Positions 62,801 to 64,000 of a DNA stretch of 64,000 nt are shown piece after piece. Positions within the stretch are counted from its first letter, which is position 1. Every line of letters starts with the position of its first letter. Both the position numbers and the translations under genes were made by a program. Under the pieces are notes generated by a model, which saw nothing but the letters and a program-made list of their open reading frames with translations, was not told the DNA's origin and did not search any database. This DNA is from Chondrinema litorale (lineage in GTDB: Bacteria > Bacteroidota > Bacteroidia > Cytophagales > Flammeovirgaceae): positions 558,001 through 622,000 of the forward strand of contig NZ_CP111044.1 of assembly GCF_026250525.1 (NCBI RefSeq). Direction: 5' to 3'.

Positions 62801-63287
62801 TTGAAGTACCTACAATCAAAATACTCACACCCGGTAAAGGCTCTTCATCTTCGGCAGAAAGCACAGTTCCTTCTACCAACTTTTGTAATGGGTTATCTTT
62901 CGATCCACCATCGGGTGGTTGGGTTTCATTTAGTGAAACATTAATTACATTATCAATCCGCTTAAACTTGAGGTTAGATTCTTTAGAAAGATAGCGAAGA
63001 ACGTTTCCCAAAGATTCTCGATCATTTTTTATGGTAAATTTCTTCTTTACTTTCTCAATATCTCTCTTTGCGTAACCAAACTGAAAATTGGTTTGGTCTT
63101 CGATAGATGCAAATATTTCATTGATTTTGGCATTACGAACTTCGAGATTCACCAAAACTTTGTCTATACTTTTTTGCCCGTAAGAATCATTGGCTAACAA
63201 CAATCCTGAAAGGCAAATTTGTAGAACTAAGCCAAAAAACATATAGTTAGTCATACGTATAATTTGATGTATTAATTTCCATTTCAT
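59850..63287 (-). CDS. SusC/RagA-like TonB-dependent receptor with an N-terminal STN signalling domain
   Basis: 1145-aa outer-membrane transporter. A signal peptide (to about residue 37, DSYGQ) is followed by an STN domain (KINEIFASIEDQTNFQFGYA, about 45-120) that contacts an anti-sigma factor. A carboxypeptidase-like beta-sandwich follows (VEGTVLSAEDEEPLPGVSI), then a TonB box (LDEIVVTALG), the plug (VVNTLSGKVAGV, GLVLKGPNAAALYG-like ISVLKGPNAAALYG) and a 22-stranded barrel ending RFGMSLNITF. Presence of STN with a FecR gene just upstream means ligand uptake is coupled to an ECF sigma/FecR regulatory circuit. It pairs with the SusD-like gene downstream (6-bp gap). Confidence 0.95.
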   Translation of the reverse strand: MKWKLIHQIIRMTNYMFFGLVLQICLSGLLLANDSYGQKSIDKVLVNLEVRNAKINEIFASIEDQTNFQFGYAKRDIEKVKKKFTIKNDRESLGNVLRYLSKESNLKFKRIDNVINVSLNETQPPDGGSKDNPLQKLVEGTVLSAEDEEPLPGVSILIVGTSKGAVTDYEGKFKIEVNDGDVLRFSSIGFVEKQVEVGNQSIINVTMDLDYTSLDEIVVTALGVESQKRSLGYATSNLAGDDLNRAKEDNVVNTLSGKVAGVLVTPASSGMGGSSRVIMRGNSSLTGNNQPLFVVDGVPINNNGFGGSSGGGTGVSYSRSDYGTGISDINPNDIESISVLKGPNAAALYGNRAANGAIIITTKKGSKKGIGVSYSGSIIFSKVNENTLPQFQNEYGQGDGGTFANDASRSWGPKFDNSEFTYPTGLAGVYSPHPDNIIDFFDTGVEAVNSINIEGGNEVSNLRFSYTNFSGKGILPNSELTKNTFNLRGLTQLSDKMTFDSKVTYFTQKAQSRAVMGWSNNSATTHLYRRVRNADNEDFKNNYVDEIGRSIHPYDVNIPVENAYYNQYEKINDDFRNRITGFAKLTYDFNDFLTAFVRIGSDQLSHKIEQITPKGGSISNDGSRSDSYYDQTEVNADFLLMFNKHIGTDFNLSLNAGGNYRFNKNETSTKSGENFIIPNSELYTNLADLRAGSETFFRSSIYSLYFSGTIDYKEMLYLSFTGRNDWDSRMWTASGSASDWSFFYPSVSLSLLGNEIFNINSNLLSFSKFRVAWAEVGSGGTKNDEIYYSMSDLTGYNGLTTVTQSNIFDDPTLKPETTRSTELGLELKFLKSRLYTDITYYKSNTFDQIINAPVDPSTGFEYMRTNVGEISNEGIEILLGGTIVETENFYWDVTLNYAHNTSVLESFIEGSESFLFTYRDNYSVKTKVGGNYGDIWGNDFQYQDGKMVVDEEGLPIATTEEQLLGNYLPNFTGGFQNTVGYKNLTLSFLIDAQMGGEALSWTNRELGERGSIEATLEGRDGMVLDAVVNTGTEEEPIYVQNTTEITAQQYWARLPGIPGAYVQDLSNIRLREVSLTYDFPGTLIGNSPIQKASITLIGRNLFFLHKEADGVDPESSVSVSNYGQGIFYYNQPSSRRFGMSLNITF

Positions 63288-63397
63288 ATTTTTAATAGAT
63301 TTTGATGAATAATTAGATGTTTAGTCAAAATTGATGGGGCACCCTTTAGTGATCCTCGACCAAAATTTTCACTATTGGGAACCTGCCTTCATGTATC

Positions 63398-63428
63398 CCC
63401 GCTATTTCTGTTCAACTGAGATAGCGGG
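63398..63428. other. Hairpin between fecR and susC
   Basis: CCCGCTAT and ATAGCGGG (8 bp, 15-base loop). The T run lies on the plus strand, opposite to the genes, so it is not a normal terminator for fecR. It may act as a stem in the susC leader. Confidence 0.45.
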
Positions 63429-63464
63429 TTTCTTTTTAGCTTGAGTTCATGTTATTTTTATATT

Positions 63465-64000
63465 TTAATTAATAATTACTTTGCCATCTACATATTTATA
63501 TTCAAAGCCTAGCGAGTACTTTATGCTCTCCAATACATTTACTAAGTTTTGATTTTTAAATGTTGAGTTATATCCCCCTTTCACATTTACTTCTTTTTCC
63601 AAGATAAATCCCACTCCATACCAGCGCTCTAAACTCTTGATAATCTGTGAGAAGGAGGCATCTTCAAAAACAAGCACGCCATCTTTCCAAGAAGGTAAAT
63701 CGGGGTTAAAAGCTCCTTTTTGAACCAGTTTTTCTTCAGGTTTCAATAAGGCAATTTCTCCGCGAACCAAAGTGATAGAATCACTTGTAATTGCATTTTC
63801 TTTTTTCTTAACCATTACCTTTCCCGTTTCTACAGAAACCTTTACCGCATTATTTTCTGGAAATGCATTCACATTAAATGAAGTGCCTAATACTTTTACC
63901 TCCGAATATTGGGTGTGAATTACAAATGGTTTGTTGGGATTTTTAGAAACATCAAAAAAGGCTTCACCTTCAAGATGAACCTCTCTTATATTCGTACCAA
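63465..64000 (-). CDS. FecR-family anti-sigma factor, C-terminal part (continues past the window edge)
   Basis: The frame is open from the right window edge, with no in-frame ATG visible, to 63465. At the edge it reads IREVHLEGEAFFDVSKNPNK, then VKVLGTSFNVNAF, the core of the periplasmic FecR domain. VLRGEIALLKPEEKLV and LVFEDASFSQIIKSLERWYG follow, and the C-terminal DUF4974 domain ends KYVDGKVIIN. The N-terminal cytoplasmic and membrane parts lie outside the window. It should hold an ECF sigma factor inactive until the STN domain of the SusC receptor signals ligand binding. Confidence 0.93.
   Translation of the reverse strand, partial: GTNIREVHLEGEAFFDVSKNPNKPFVIHTQYSEVKVLGTSFNVNAFPENNAVKVSVETGKVMVKKKENAITSDSITLVRGEIALLKPEEKLVQKGAFNPDLPSWKDGVLVFEDASFSQIIKSLERWYGVGFILEKEVNVKGGYNSTFKNQNLVNVLESIKYSLGFEYKYVDGKVIIN

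Noticed and set aside
1..64000. CRISPR arrays, prophage, rRNA or tRNA genes, riboswitches
   Set aside because: No regularly spaced repeats, phage structural genes, cloverleaf sequences or conserved leader motifs were seen by eye. A covariance-model scan would settle this.

Overview
The window looks like a chromosomal segment of a low-GC (AT-rich) Bacteroidota, most likely a marine Cytophagales/Flammeovirgaceae-type bacterium. Supporting signs are a SusC/SusD pair behind a FecR gene, a reg-prop/Y_Y_Y histidine kinase with a LytTR partner, a PadR plus 'permease-prefix' FtsX-type ABC permease pair, lipoproteins with acidic residues after the lipid cysteine, promoters of the Bacteroidota TAnnTTTG type, and almost no Shine-Dalgarno sequences. 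I saw no rRNA, tRNA, CRISPR array or prophage. The only mobile-element trace is a transposase N-terminus at the left edge.

Layout. 1-9.6 kb: edge transposase fragment, Tat-signal zinc alcohol dehydrogenase, cupin lipoprotein, acetyltransferase, FAD monooxygenase with a DUF3237 protein, a secreted GH43 glycosidase, a membrane-anchored AraC regulator and a cupin-AraC regulator. Three promoters here (dehydrogenase, acetyltransferase, cupin-AraC gene) share 21-bp-spaced tandem half-sites at a near-constant distance from a TAnnTTTG box. 9.6-18.8 kb: a reg-prop sensor kinase and LytTR regulator, followed by three tandem surface-lipoprotein genes. Their upstream regions, including the 3' tail of the regulator gene, are copied three times, and their domains (LRR, cadherin-like) are shuffled. 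18.8-26.3 kb: YCII/DGPF protein with an ECF42-like sigma factor, PadR with ABC permease, a dipeptidase, and an SRPBCC-ArsR-SRPBCC operon whose last gene is frameshifted.

26.3-38.4 kb: a solitary four-helix-bundle membrane protein, a small secreted protein with a threefold motif, a NarL-type two-component pair, a eukaryote-like glutaminase with ankyrin repeats, and two acyl-CoA synthetase genes, each preceded by a small ORF. The promoters of these two units have the same four-half-site architecture. The gene beside them encodes a fusion of an alpha/beta hydrolase, a degenerate cyclase-like domain and an AraC DNA-binding domain, which is the obvious candidate regulator. 38.8-45.6 kb: KatG, an orphan ExbD, a MarR-isochorismatase-MFS operon and a class C beta-lactamase-like hydrolase.

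45.6-57.9 kb, all on the minus strand: two subtilases without signal peptides, an animal-type haem peroxidase, a TPR histidine kinase/NarL pair with an acidic His-rich protein, an unfamiliar 277-aa protein and an aldonolactone-oxidase-type flavoenzyme. None of the enzymes has a recognisable export signal. An H2O2-forming oxidase, a peroxidase and two proteases side by side suggest an uncharacterised oxidative/proteolytic system. 58-64 kb: SusD-like lipoprotein, SusC-like receptor with an STN signalling domain, and a FecR gene that runs off the right edge.
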